DNA from: Eublepharis macularius
Taxonomy: Eukaryota > Chordata > Lepidosauria > Squamata > Eublepharidae
NCBI RefSeq assembly: GCF_028583425.1
Contig: NC_072806.1
Location: 31,108,001-31,172,000, forward strand
Length of the DNA stretch: 64,000 nucleotides
Direction: 5' to 3'
Shown here: positions 44,301 to 54,100 of the stretch, piece by piece
Position numbering within the stretch: the first letter of the stretch is position 1
Layout of the letters: every line of letters starts with the position of its first letter
Notes under the pieces: model-generated
Seen by the model: the letters and a program-made list of their open reading frames with translations, nothing else
Database searches by the model: none
What the model was told of the DNA's origin: nothing
Position numbers and translations under genes: made by a program

Positions 44301-45824
44301 CCCCAAATCCCAGGAGAGCATTTGGGAAGATGGAAACAGGCATATTTGGCATGCAGCAAGGCCTCACAGTCCCCCTCCTCAAGATCACACACTTTTCTTG
44401 GGCGGTGGGTGTGAAATATGCCAATATGCTTAGTCACAAGCTGTCTTTTCGGAAGGACACCCAGAGGTGCCTCCTGATCCCACCCTGGATAACACTTAGA
44501 AGAAAGGTGGAGGTAAGAATCACCTTTTTTTTAGGGAAAGAGTGTCCCACTGAAGCACGGGGAGCTGCATGGGCCAACCCCTTCCATTGTAGCCCAACAA
44601 CATCCCGCACAATAGCTACAAGAGGTAACTAGCCCAACATGAGGACTAGCCTTGAGTAAGACTTCAGCAGGGCAAACTTTTTGAGCCCCTGGTTCCAACC
44701 CCATCTCTGCCACATACGCTCACTCGCTGGCTGTAGGCAAAGGACTCTCAGCCTCACCTCTAACCGCAATGAAGTCATTTCGGCCTACCTTACAGGGCTG
44801 TTGCATAGGATCACATATACGGGAAGTGCTTAGAGGTTCTGCAGAAATAATAAACTTACTTTCTGATTATCCTGCGCGGCATAAGATAGATCAAGATGCG
44901 TAGCCGTGTTAGTCTGCCTGTAGCACTAGAAAAGAACAAGAGTCCAGGAGCATCTATAAGGCTAACTAAATTTGTGGTAGTCTTCAAGATATTAGGACAG
45001 ACGGACTCACATTCTAGCTGTATCTGAAGAAGTGAGCTGCGGTTCACCAAAGCTCATACCCGACCACAAATTTTGTTAATCTTATAGGTGCTACTGGACT
45101 CTTGGCTCTTTTCTATTGCGTGGCATAAGGATTCCAAACGGGGCACTGGCCAAAGGCTGCTCCGTCCTGCCGAATCTGTGCCTGCCACGCACCTGTCAAG
45201 GGGACAGCCAAAAGTAAAGGCGAGACCAATGCCCAGCCCGAGACCTTGGCTGATTCCGCACATGTTGGATAATGCACTTCCAATCCTCTTTAGAGATCAT
45301 TTGGAACTGAATTTTTCTTGTGTGAAACAGAAAATCCACTTCCAAACGATTGCTAAAGTGCATGGAAAGCGTGTTATCCAACGTGTGCGGAGTCAGCAAT
45401 CCCCACGCTAAAGATCCTCATTAAACGCGGCAGAAGCGCGGGGCTGGAGGGGGGGGGCGTTCCTACGAGGCAGGCGCGCTCTCGGCCCGGGCAGCCTTTC
45501 CCCAGCCATTTGCCAGCCTTCCACCGGCGCACCCCTGCAGGATAAGCGGGCCGGCGCGCTAATCCGGGTCGCGCTTCCCCGGCTACACGTGCCCCAACTC
45601 ACCCCGTCTGGAGCCTTACTAGCTGCCGCCGCCCCGGCCGGCTCCGGCTCCGGCTCCGGCAGCCCGTTGGCGAGTCCCCGCTCGGAGCCGCCGGCCGCGG
45701 GCAGCCAGTTGGCGGGGCTGGGGCTGGGCGGCAGGCCGGAATCCGGGCTATCGAGCGGCCGCTCGGCGCGCCGCTTGGCGTCGGGCAAATCCGGCACCTC
45801 CTGCAAGCTGAGCCGCCCCACCAT
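38003..45824 (-). CDS. RFLNB: RFLNB (refilin B / FAM101B), complete gene, three coding exons
   Basis: The joined exons 45824-45603, 41606-41500 and 38333-38003 give 660 bases, that is 219 residues plus TGA, against about 214 in human RFLNB as I recall it. All junctions keep GT/AG and phase. The N-terminus MVGRLSLQEVPDLPD followed by DSPDSGLPPSPSP matches refilin B. The middle exon carries the family core SFGEGVEFDPLPPK. The last exon carries VKYDSEKHF, CSQTVICVP, STTIVYPKHTKTVYTTTLDY and RRFLSSVELE. Refilins bind filamins and organise perinuclear actin bundles; they act in skeletal development and epithelial-mesenchymal transition (family knowledge). The DSG-x-x-x-S stretch resembles a phosphodegron, fitting the reported short life of refilins. 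RFLNB is convergent with LIAT1 and lies downstream of VPS53 in the same orientation. The conserved C-terminal block makes RFLNB rather than RFLNA the best match; synteny agrees. Confidence 0.95.
38455..38768 (+). mobile_element. hAT-type miniature element, family A, in RFLNB intron 2
   Basis: The termini are CAGGGCTTTTTTTCAAC and GAAAAAAGACCTG, with flanks CTTAACTG and CTTAACCG (7 of 8). It sits about 120 bases from the acceptor of the last RFLNB exon. Confidence 0.83.
39294..39503 (+). mobile_element. tRNA-derived SINE in RFLNB intron 2
   Basis: GTATGGTGGTTAAGAGGGCC (A box), GCTTCAATTCTCAC (B box), GGTGACCTTGGGCCAGTTGC and TATTGTTGTGAGAATA place it in the same family as the copies at 59731 and 63909. 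Confidence 0.65.
39594..40080 (-). mobile_element. Penelope-like remnants (two kinds) in RFLNB intron 2
   Basis: Bases 39594-39712 hold an inverted pair of CCAGTAGCTCCTTAGAGACC-type repeats. Bases 39735-40080 hold a second terminal-repeat type, on the minus strand, with the hammerhead-like segment at 39789-39829. The repeat GGTTGTTGTGGATTTTCTGG is its characteristic end. Confidence 0.6.
39789..39829 (-). ncRNA. Hammerhead-ribozyme-like core in Penelope-like repeat
   Basis: On the minus strand: CCT | CTGAAGA | stem II GCCAG/CTGGC | GAAA | CA | TC | AGG. The CCT/AGG arms give a short stem I and stem III is almost absent, the layout reported for Penelope-like hammerheads. The conserved CUGANGA and GAAA boxes are intact. 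Confidence 0.55.
41500..41606 (-). CDS. RFLNB: RFLNB coding exon 2
   Basis: This 107-base exon follows the acceptor CTTTTGCAG and ends before the donor GTAAAT. It enters in phase 0 and leaves with two bases of an Arg codon. It encodes NSSSPNPPPPGCTSRLCLL followed by the refilin core SFGEGVEFDPLPPKDI. A LINE 3' end lies about 0.1 kb upstream in the intron (41725-42275). Confidence 0.93.
41725..42275 (+). mobile_element. LINE 3' end (L2/CR1-like) in RFLNB intron 1
   Basis: The coding tail is visible as AFSVVAPTLWNGLLEEVRRS (about 41795-41855). The same 3'UTR as copies 1 and 2 follows, ending ACTATAAATGACATAAATAA. Confidence 0.65.
43958..44144. mobile_element. Small foldback element with GAGTCTCTCTACACAAGACA ends
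   Basis: The left end GAGTCTCTCTACACAAGACA and the right end TGTCTTGTGTAAAGAGACTC pair over about 30 bp (extended by TCTTACA/TGTAAGA). It lies in RFLNB intron 1 and is noncoding. Confidence 0.55.
44890..45115 (+). mobile_element. Penelope-like terminal repeat remnant in RFLNB intron 1
   Basis: This block carries the conserved tail TATAGGTGCTACTGGACTCT and a hammerhead-like core at 45020-45059. An inverted, more diverged piece (AGAGTCCAGGAGCATCTATA-like) lies at 44930-44990. Confidence 0.6.
45020..45059 (+). ncRNA. Hammerhead-like core with compensatory stem I
   Basis: GTAT | CTGAAGA | stem II GTGAGC/GTTCAC | CAAA | GC | TC | ATAC. Stem I is GTAT/ATAC, a paired change from GCAT/ATGC in the other copies. 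The first base of GAAA is C, so this copy is probably inactive. Confidence 0.45.
45249..45397. mobile_element. Short foldback element upstream-intronic in RFLNB
   Basis: The ends GCTGATTCCGCACATGTTGG and CCAACGTGTGCGGAGTCAGC pair, followed by AATGCACTT/AAGTGCATGG-type inner arms. It lies about 200 bases into RFLNB intron 1. The GATTCCGCAC motif is shared with 32935-33087. Confidence 0.55.
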
Positions 45825-46030
45825 CGCGCCCCGAGCGCAGCCCAGCGCCGCTCTGCGCGCCCGACCAGCCCGGGCTCTTGGGGCGGCTGGACCCGCCTCC
45901 GGCGCCTCCTCCGGCGCCGCCCCCGGGCTGGCCCGCCGCTAGCAGAGGAGTCCGGGGCGGGGGTCTGCGCAAAGGACCGGAATCCGCTTGCTCGAACGCA
46001 AGACGATTGAAGAGCCTGAGCTTGGTTCGG
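45430..46030 (-). promoter_or_regulatory. RFLNB: CpG island promoter of RFLNB
   Basis: A GC-rich, CpG-dense block covers RFLNB exon 1 and about 200 bases upstream of its ATG. It contains several GGGCGG/CCGCCC-type boxes and no clear TATA box. The transcription start should lie just above 45824, but the exact site cannot be read from sequence. Confidence 0.7.
45603..45824 (-). CDS. RFLNB: RFLNB coding exon 1
   Basis: This exon encodes residues 1-74, from the ATG at 45824 to GAC GGG before the donor GTGAGT (phase 0). It begins MVGRLSLQEV, then DSPDSGLPPSPSP at residues 25-37. A Glu/Pro alternating run (PEPEPEP) and an Ala-rich tail follow; that tail is low-complexity and differs from mammals. 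The exon lies in a CpG island. Confidence 0.93.
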
Positions 46031-46039
46031 GCGTCTCTC

Positions 46040-48760
46040 GAACCCCGGCATGAAACTAGAGCTGAAGGGGATGTGTGGAATGGAGCGCGTTCTCTTGCCA
46101 GGGAGCCCAGAGCAGCATGCAGAGACGCAGAAGGCAGCCTCCTCTGGAGCTGGGTCGTCCCAGGGCGCCTTCTACATCAGCTTCTTTCCCCGTGTTTTAT
46201 GCAGTATGAATTTGTCAGGTCTGCCAACCAACATTGCTTCCTGTCAGTCTATTGATTGATATACATGTGAACGCTGCTGCTACAGAGACTTATTCACGTA
46301 CATTTTTTCCAAAATGGGGTGTACATTTTCCTGAATGCAATTTTTTCACACCCCAAAGGACTAGGCATAAGTGACTTACATGTGCCTTAAAGGATCCCTT
46401 CTCCTCAGCAGAGACTCAAGCAGAGATGCAACAGATAGGATAATTCTCCAAGCTTAGCCAATCACACCCATTACAGTGGTAGAATTAACTACCCCATTTA
46501 TGCAGAGACATTGCAGGCACCCTCCTTTGTGACTGGCTCTTTTGGCCTTCAACTATTCATTTTTATTTCTTGGGGCAATCCTTGCAGCATGCTAGCCTGT
46601 CACATTTTTACCTTTCTGCCCTAGGTGCTCAGGGCAGCATACATGATCCCACCATTTTCCATTTTTATCCTCACAACAACCCTGGAAGGTAGGTATGGAA
46701 CTAACACATTATACCCTTCTTGGCTGATTGGGGAGCTCAACTCGTTTCCCTTCCATTACGGCACTTTATAGTTCATGCTTTGAGATGAAGAACATGGAGT
46801 TCCCCTCCTTCTGGCAGCTTCCCCCCTGCTTCTGAGACTCATTTATTAAAAGACTTGAGATGGGGCGGGAGGGAAGCCCGTCTCTTTCTGCTCCACTTCA
46901 GGAGTGACACTTGCTTGAAGGGAAGCAATTGGGAGCATTCACAAACGAAAACCAGGCCTGCCAAACCATACTGGTGGGGTGGGGGCTGCTGGAAATTCAC
47001 ACTTTGGGGGTGAATCACAGAACTCTCGACTCAGCAGACCTATCTGGGAAAGAGAATTTTTAAAAGGTCAAACAGCTTTTCAAGGAATGCAGTGCCTACT
47101 GACAGGCGGGAGGGAGGGTTTCCCATAAAGCTGGTAGAACAGACCCCTGCGGCTCCGATCCAGAGTTCCTGAGCTATTTATAGGCCCTGAGTAAGAGAAA
47201 GGAGACTATCCAGCAGAGGCTCCCCTCCGCTGAACTGCTGGCTAATTTCCACTCAGTACTGGCGCTTCAGGCCTCAGCTCCAGAAACGGCTTGCAGCAGC
47301 AGAGCTTGGCTTTGGAAGAGGCAATGAGAAGAACAGAACGTTTGTTCCTGAACAGGCTGTAGCTAGTGGTGGAGAGAACCTGCTTTATGTACCAAAGGAC
47401 CGGTGTTCAACCACCAGCATCGCCATTTTAAAAAAACTTGCGCTGCAAGGCGAGAAAGACAACGCAAAGCTTCCCCCCTCACTTCGGTATGCTCTGAATC
47501 TTTACGGAGCATACCGAAGCGATCTTTACAGAGCATACCGAAGCGATTGAAATACCTGAATCCAAAGTGGCTTTCAGCTTGGGGTTTTGGGTAATTCATT
47601 TTCCTGCTTCGGGTTAACCTAAATCAGGAAACCTGAATTTATGGGGGGTGCACAACCCTAGTTCCATGTAGCCATTATGGCCCTATAAAAAGCTTGAAAA
47701 TTACCCCTGGGTAATTACCCCTGGCTGTTTTTTTTTCTACCTGTGAAGATTTTCTTTCCAGCACGTTAATGTAAATTGTTTATCACTAGGAAAGGCAGCC
47801 TCAGAGCTCAGGCCACCTCATAAGCAGACCCTGCACTTGACCTGCATGCTATGCCGCTAACAGAAGTGGCCTCCTGTTTCCATGACAAACCCTATCGGCG
47901 TCCAATCAAAGATAATTAATTGGGTGACTGTACAGATTCATTGGCTCTTTGCACCTTCCACCCACCATCGCCAATAGTTTCGAGTAAACAGAGGTGTGCC
48001 TTTTTCACCATCAGATGGAAGCAACATGGCCAAAGTAGTACCGTGATGTTTGCTCTAATAGCTGAGCCATTTGCCAAGGCGATAAAACAGAGGCGTAGCT
48101 TGGGGGCCGTCCTGGGTGAATCACGCAAGGTGTACATTTTTACCTTGCATACCAAAGTACATTCTGAGGCTTGGGTGTGTGAGTGCAACACTAAAGTAGC
48201 ACATGGTGCTCTGCCCCCCCCCCACACACACACGCCACCGCAGCTGCTGTGGTACATTTCAACCCATTGAGAACAGATTGCAGTCCAGTTGTTATTTTTT
48301 CAAGCGTAGCTTTAACCAAAAGAATGAGCCACTGCTTGGCTTTTCAAAGTGTCAGGCAGGCCCCTGCGGTGGAAATCAATTCTGCAAGCAACAGGCAGCA
48401 AAGAGCCTCTGATGTGCAGTTGTAGAAGGGGCAAAAATGGCAAAGTAATTTTGGTTTTCCAGCAGGTGTGGGGGGGTGATTACCAGCATGCCCCTATTTT
48501 TCACTGTTAAACATTGGAGTATATGACAAAAGGGTCTGGTTGGTACCAGGAGAAGCACTGAGATCTCCACAACAACAACTAGATGCTGCTGCCGGTGGTG
48601 TTCACTTACCATAGGTATGGATGCACTGCGTGGTACTTCCGTACAACATGCTCTTTTAACTCATGCCAATTCAGCTGCATCTCCCATACTGGGCTCTCCA
48701 TTTTCCTTTTCTACTAAAAAAGGTTTCCACAATGCTGATTGACCTTTCTAATCCAGAAGA
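46040..48760. other. RFLNB-VPS53 interval, no gene recognised
   Basis: Intergenic sequence with short frames only. A small tandem motif TACGGAGCATACCGAAGCGA / CAGAGCATACCGAAGCGAT occurs at about 47500-47550. Confidence 0.4.
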
Positions 48761-48794
48761 GTTAGCCGTTTTAGTCTGTAGCTGCAAAATAATG

Positions 48795-48968
48795 AAGAGA
48801 CCAGTAGCACCTTTAAGACTAACCAACTATATTGACGCATAAGCTTTCGAGAACCACAGCTCTCTTCATCAGATGCAGGAAATGCATCAGATGAAGGGAG
48901 CTGTGGTTCTTGAAAGCTTATGCTTCAATAAAGTTGGTTAGTCTTAAAGGTGCTACTGGACTCTTGAC
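48795..48968. mobile_element. Penelope-like terminal repeats in head-to-head inverted order
   Basis: A minus-strand copy (48795-48876) and a plus-strand copy (about 48888-48968) of the AGTCCAGTAGCACCTTTAAG repeat meet at GATGCAGGAAATGCATC. Each carries a hammerhead-like core; that of the minus-strand copy (48837-48876) has CTGATGA and GAAA intact. Confidence 0.7.
48837..48876 (-). ncRNA. Hammerhead-ribozyme-like core
   Basis: GCAT | CTGATGA | stem II GAGA/TCTC with a GCTGTGGT loop | GAAA | GC | TT | ATGC. All conserved core bases are present on the minus strand. Confidence 0.5.
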
Positions 48969-48969
48969 G

Positions 48970-49197
48970 AGGGTTGCCAGCTCCAAGTTGGGAAATTCCT
49001 GGAGATCTGGGGGGTGAAACCTGGAGAAATCTGGAGAAAGTGGGGTTTGAGGAGGGAAAGGACCTTGTCATAGCATAATTCCATAGAGTCCACCCCCAAA
49101 AGTAGCCATTTTCTCCAGGTGAACTGATCTCTCTGGCCTGGAGACCAGTTGTAATTCCAGCAGATCTCCAGCCACTACCTGGAGGCTAGCAACCCTA
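48970..49197. mobile_element. AGGGTTGCC foldback element
   Basis: The ends AGGGTTGCCAGCTCC and GGAGGCTAGCAACCCT pair. It lies between two Penelope-like inverted fragments. Confidence 0.6.
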
Positions 49198-49240
49198 CTC
49201 TTGACTATTTTGCAAACTTTCTAATGTCACTGCTGGGAAA

Positions 49241-49465
49241 ATCAAAAAGAGTCCAGTAGCACCTTTAAGACTAACCAATTTTATTATAGCATAAGCTTTC
49301 GAGAATCAAGTTCTCTTCGTCAGATGCCTGATCAGGCATCTGACGAAGAGAACTTGATTCTCGAAAGCTTATGCTATAATAAAATTGGTTAGTCTTAAAG
49401 GTGCTACTGGACTCTTTTTGATTTTGCTACTACAGACTAACACGGCTAACTTCTCTGGATCTATG
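49241..49465. mobile_element. Penelope-like inverted terminal repeat insertion with 12-bp target duplication
   Basis: A perfect 94-bp inverted repeat spans 49238-49331 / 49332-49425, followed by TACTACAGACTAACACGGCT. The flanks ACTGCTGGGAAA at 49229-49240 and 49466-49477 are identical. Each arm has CTGACGA and GAAA around a GAGAA/TTCTC stem, and the 3' end reads TTAGTCTTAAAGGTGCTACT. Confidence 0.8.
49336..49374 (+). ncRNA. Hammerhead-ribozyme-like core (mirrored at 49289-49327, minus)
   Basis: GCAT | CTGACGA | stem II GAGAA/TTCTC | GAAA | GC | TT | ATGC. Stem I is GCAT/ATGC. The other arm of the perfect inverted repeat carries the same motif on the minus strand. Confidence 0.5.
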
Positions 49466-49479
49466 ACTGCTGGGAAAGA

Positions 49480-50925
49480 CTCTGGAGGTGACAGGCAGGG
49501 TAGAAACTGGCCCCCTGGGTCAAAGCACACCCTCTGCAAGCATCTGGGCCTGCCAGCCACAGCTAGCAAACCCGATCCGTCGTCAGAGACATTCCTTTGC
49601 CCCTCCTCAAGCAAGCAGCCAGCCAGCAGCCAGCGGCGTCTGTGGCTTGTAGCTATGCGCTTTGGTGGGAACGCCGGCTGCTTCCTCCAGGAATTCCACA
49701 TTCTTCTCACAATGGGCGTCTTGCTCAGGAACTCGGCTTTGCTGAAACTGGATCTAGGAAACACTGAGGTCTATCGGAGTAGGCGCTCAAGAGGCAGATG
49801 GAGGGAAAGAGAAGGAGGAGAAGGGGCCAAGGGGCTGAAGACAGCCAGGGCCTAAAGACTGCTAGGGCCCCTTAGAGATCACAATCTTTAAGCTGAAGGT
49901 GCTTTAACTTGAGCCTGGCTGGGTAGGGCTGAACAGGAGCTCCCCTCTTCATCTGAACTCCAAAAGCAGTGTGCCAAAAAGTTTGGCAGTGAGGAGGAGG
50001 CCTGGGCTCCCAGGAGTTCTGGCAGGCAAGTTGAGGTCCACGAGGCAGCAAGGGAGAAAAGGCATCAGTAGGAAACCTGTTTTGCCAGCGGAACTAAAGA
50101 AGCCATGATGGCCAGCTTGGGGTGTAGGAGATGAGGAGGGAAGGGGGTGGGCTGCGAGGCCCTGGAGAATTTTGAAAGTAAGGACAAGACGCTTGAGTGA
50201 ATCCAGGTTATAGGAAGCCAGGGCAAGGATTTGTCAAAGGAAGAGGGCTTTCGCATCAGTGGCTAAACTGGCTACCTATCTACACAATAGACTGACAGCC
50301 ACATTTTGGGGGAAATGGGAGGACCTCTTTGATTACTTAGGCAGAAATAAGCTGATACAGAAGTTTGCATAACTAAAACTAACCAAGAAGAGGGAAGGAA
50401 GGAAGGATTATGATGCATCTGTGCTTAGGTATGATAAATTTAGATTGTTTTTGTCAGTCAGTTCAAATGTACTGCTTGTTTAACTCTCAAAACTATTCTA
50501 TATGTATTGGTTTATAGGATTGTATAAGTCTCAACTTAATTTCCAATCTAGTACCTGTATAACCTTTTATTATGCACTTATTTTCCATATCTTTTCTTTT
50601 AAAAATAAAATCTTTTAAAAAAGGAAGGGGGCTTCCACCTCTAAATCTTGAAATAGATTCCGAAGCCGAGCTCTGTACACAAGAGGTTTCACAGCCACAA
50701 CCAGGCCGCTCCTCCATGAATTTCCCCCTTCCTTTGTCAAAACCATTTGTCATCCATCTCATCACATTGTGTGACAATGAATCCCGCTAGCACAAGACAC
50801 ACAATGACATATGACACAATGGTGTACAAAATCCAAGAGGTAACTGCAACAGAGAAAGCCCCCCAAATTCTTTGCATGCTCTACTGTGGTGATGGGTGTG
50901 TGTGTGTCAAATGCTGTTCCCAAGG
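49480..50925. other. RFLNB-VPS53 interval, no gene recognised
   Basis: A plus-strand frame of 156 codons (49385-49855) starts inside the Penelope-like repeat and is probably chance. An AT-rich segment near 50340-50620 ends AAAATAAAATCTTTTAAAAA and resembles an old LINE tail. Confidence 0.35.
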
Positions 50926-50932
50926 TAAACTT

Positions 50933-51168
50933 AGAGCCAAGCTACAAGTGATGCCCGACACAGGTTGGACACTAGTCAGCTTCCCTCAAGTTTTGATGGG
51001 AAATGTAGGCGTCCTGGTCTTGCAGCTTGGCTCTCCGACTGCTGTCCAATGGACTTTTCAACTGTCACTTGTCCAACATTCCGCCAAGCTGCCTACATTT
51101 CCCATCAAAACTTGAGGGAAGCTGACAAGTGTCCAACCTGTGTTAGGCGTCACTTGTAGTTTGGCTCT
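50933..51168. mobile_element. Foldback miniature element (AGCCAAGCTACAAGTGA family), copy 2
   Basis: The ends AGAGCCAAGCTACAAGTGA and TCACTTGTAGTTTGGCTCT pair. Flanking TTA on each side of GAGCC...GGCTC is compatible with a 3-bp Harbinger-type duplication. The arms match copy 1 at 3381-3591. Confidence 0.7.
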
Positions 51169-51179
51169 TAGTTGGAAAA

Positions 51180-54100
51180 CAGCTTGCCCACCCAACTCCA
51201 GGCCTGCTGTACAGCACTGCAGAGTAACCATGGGCATGCACTAGGGTGTTCCCTCCACACCTCCCTACCCTTGCTTGTGGGCTTCTGGCCTGCCACTCTT
51301 AGAAACCGGCTTCTGGGCTGATCTGAGAGGTCTGTCCTTAGCTTAAGTACTAAACTAGCAAGCCGCTGAGCACCTGTATTAATACTAGGTATGCTACAGG
51401 ATTGGATGGCCACACTTTTGTGTTGGAAATTGCAGTTTTCTGACATGTTCAGGCAGCTCAAGGCAAAGCCTTGAAGTTTCGTTTCCTGACCATCACTGAC
51501 GCCAGAGGAAGAGACAAGATGGCTAGACACCCTCCAGCAGGACTGCATCCGCTGAAACAGGCTATGCACACCCACGGTGCAAAAGAGTGCCACCCAGCTT
51601 GTATGAGGACACCTCATTCAGCAACTCCCCTGGTGGGGTTGCTGCCCCTAAACCAGAGCAGACTCGTAAGGTATCTGCAAAGCAGGAAAAAGGCCAGATG
51701 GGCTGCATCCTGAAACCAGCAGCTTCTCGCTCATTTATAAAACGAAAAGCACACTCAAGTTTCTAGCCCTTCTGCGTAGATTGTGGTCAATGCTTGATGA
51801 AAGGAAGAAAGGGACTTGAATGCAATTCTAGAATGGATTATGACTTCTGAGGCCTGCAAAGCTCCTGACATCAGCCCCAGCTTGCAAATTTATGCAAAAT
51901 GTATGCAAATGTGCAAAAGGCTGTTTGTCTTGATACAGGGTGTGGGATGGAGAATGTCCAGAGTTTTTGTTTGCTTTTTCAGGTCAGAGTACGTACAACC
52001 TTCCATAAAAGGTTTCATTTCCTCTGCAGAAAAGAGAAGCTTTATTGTAACTACCTTGATGTACCTTCCCGAAGGTTCACTTAAATCCAGAATTCTGATT
52101 CCCAAAGCAAGCCACCCCAATGCAAAGCATCTACCTACCTGGTACTGTCCGGAAAAGATCTTGCAGAAACTCAACAGGCCGAATCACTGGTCATTAAAAT
52201 AAAGCAAAGTAGGCTATTCTGCTTTTCTGAGCTGCCCCTTCACAGATTTTGGCGTACAGAATTCGGACTGGTTTGGACAGCCACAGTCACCTTGATGACC
52301 TCCAGGAGTGAAAAAAATTACTGGACTCTCAGCTCTTAAGGGGAATGAGGCAGTGTAACGGTTTTACCATGTAAACATGAGTCTTATTTCTGTGTATTAA
52401 TACGGGGGTTTGAATATTTGTTACTGTGGGTTTAAATGCAGGCCTCTGAAGTGAGAAGAGGGGCTGGATGGGTGAGTGGTGTGTGCTGGGGTTGGATGGT
52501 AGCTGTACCCTGAGAGCTGAAGTAAACGGCAGTTTTTAGTCAGAGTGCTGAGAAAAAGTGTGCTTCAGTGAATCTATGTGGCAGTCTATGTGGTAAAAGA
52601 AGAGAGTTGTGTTATTTTGTTAGTGAAGAACTAAGAGAAATAAGTCTTTGTGGCTCAGTCTGTTTACAATTTTTAACCTAAGTGGCAACTGTGTGAAAAA
52701 TTAGTGTTTGTGACTGGGTCTGGTAATAAACATTTAAGAATATATAACTATTTTTCAACCACCAAGTTTATGTGCCTATTCTGAAACCAATACACTTATC
52801 CGTACTCTGCAAGCATCGAACATATGTCCTTATAAATAAATTCTACTTCTGGTTAAGTAAAATGCTTATTTCATCTGAAATATAGGGTCTCTTTTTTTAC
52901 CTCACAATCACCGCCACGTGCTGACTGTTCTGTCATACTACCACCTATAACCAATCCTTCCTATAATTCGAGTTAACAGGTTCCCCAGGGGCCAAAGTGG
53001 GGGTGCAGGAGGCTGGGGGCAGCAGGGCACTAATCTCCCACATGCGAGCGAAGCATACATGGTGTTCCCTCGCTCACCCATCGCACTGGAGAATGACATC
53101 ATTTTCTGGCATGATGAGGGAATTCATCACCCGTTTGGAGCCAATACTTAATTCACTGAGCTTCAGTGTGACCCACAGCTCTCTTGTCATGTGGGAAAAT
53201 GAAGTTATTTTTCAGAGTGACAGGGCAGCAGGTCAGTGCAAGCACTTCTCCCCCCCCCCCCCATACCTTTTCCCTCTGCTGGCCAGTTGAGCTGGGCTGG
53301 GGGGGGGCATTCTCTGGGTCCAGGTGTGGGGCTGGCAAGCCTCCTTATAATATCAGTTAAAATGAAGAGGTCTCAGGCAAAGGCCTTTGGTGGCAGCAGA
53401 AACCTTTTGGGAATACTGAGGAAATCAGGGAGGCAGCAATATATAGGTCACACAAAGGCAGCAAAATGCCATAGTTGGCGTTAGTAGAGGAATTCAAGCC
53501 CCAAAGAGAAAGTATTTTAGACTTTAAAAGTGTGGGTAAACTGGAGAACCACTGAAACTTGGGAGTGTTGGCTGCGACCTGAGCCCTCCTGAGGTAAAAG
53601 TTTAAGATAACACGAAGAGGAGCTTTAATAAGGATCCTATGTAGTTTAAACCAAACACCACAGTCTTGGCATGAAGCAGAAACCACCACCACCCCGCCCT
53701 GAGCAATACCCACTGAACATCTCTTCAATGCCCCCCTCCTATTTGCATCTTCTTTGCATAGCTTCTTACTGCCCCTGCACGTGCAAGTACAGAATTTCAT
53801 TTGGCTCCTGCTGTGCTCATTATAAATAAGCAACCGAAAATATTTCGAAGTTGTTTCTTTAAAAAAAAAAGGCATCCTAATTCTCTTTATTAATAGAATA
53901 TATACAACAAAAGACACCTGACTTAACGCACCATCCAGAAACATTCCGGTCTAATAAATACAGAAAGATTATTTTCAAGTCAGTGATAAAGATGAGGGGG
54001 GTGGGAAAGCAGATGTAATTATTTAAATGGATGGGGCAGGGCGGACTATCAGAAGGTTTTCGTTATGCCCTCCCCCATGCTGCATTTTAAGTCAACTGCT

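Noticed and set aside
45599-46051. Long frames on both strands over the RFLNB promoter
   Set aside because: Shadows of the CpG island; only the frame starting at 45824 matches refilin.
49385-49855. 156-codon plus-strand frame
   Set aside because: It begins inside the right arm of the Penelope-like inverted repeat and continues into unrelated sequence; it resembles no known protein.
52340-52800. Possible LTR-type terminal repeat starting TGTAACGG
   Set aside because: No internal viral-type sequence, partner repeat or target duplication recognised.
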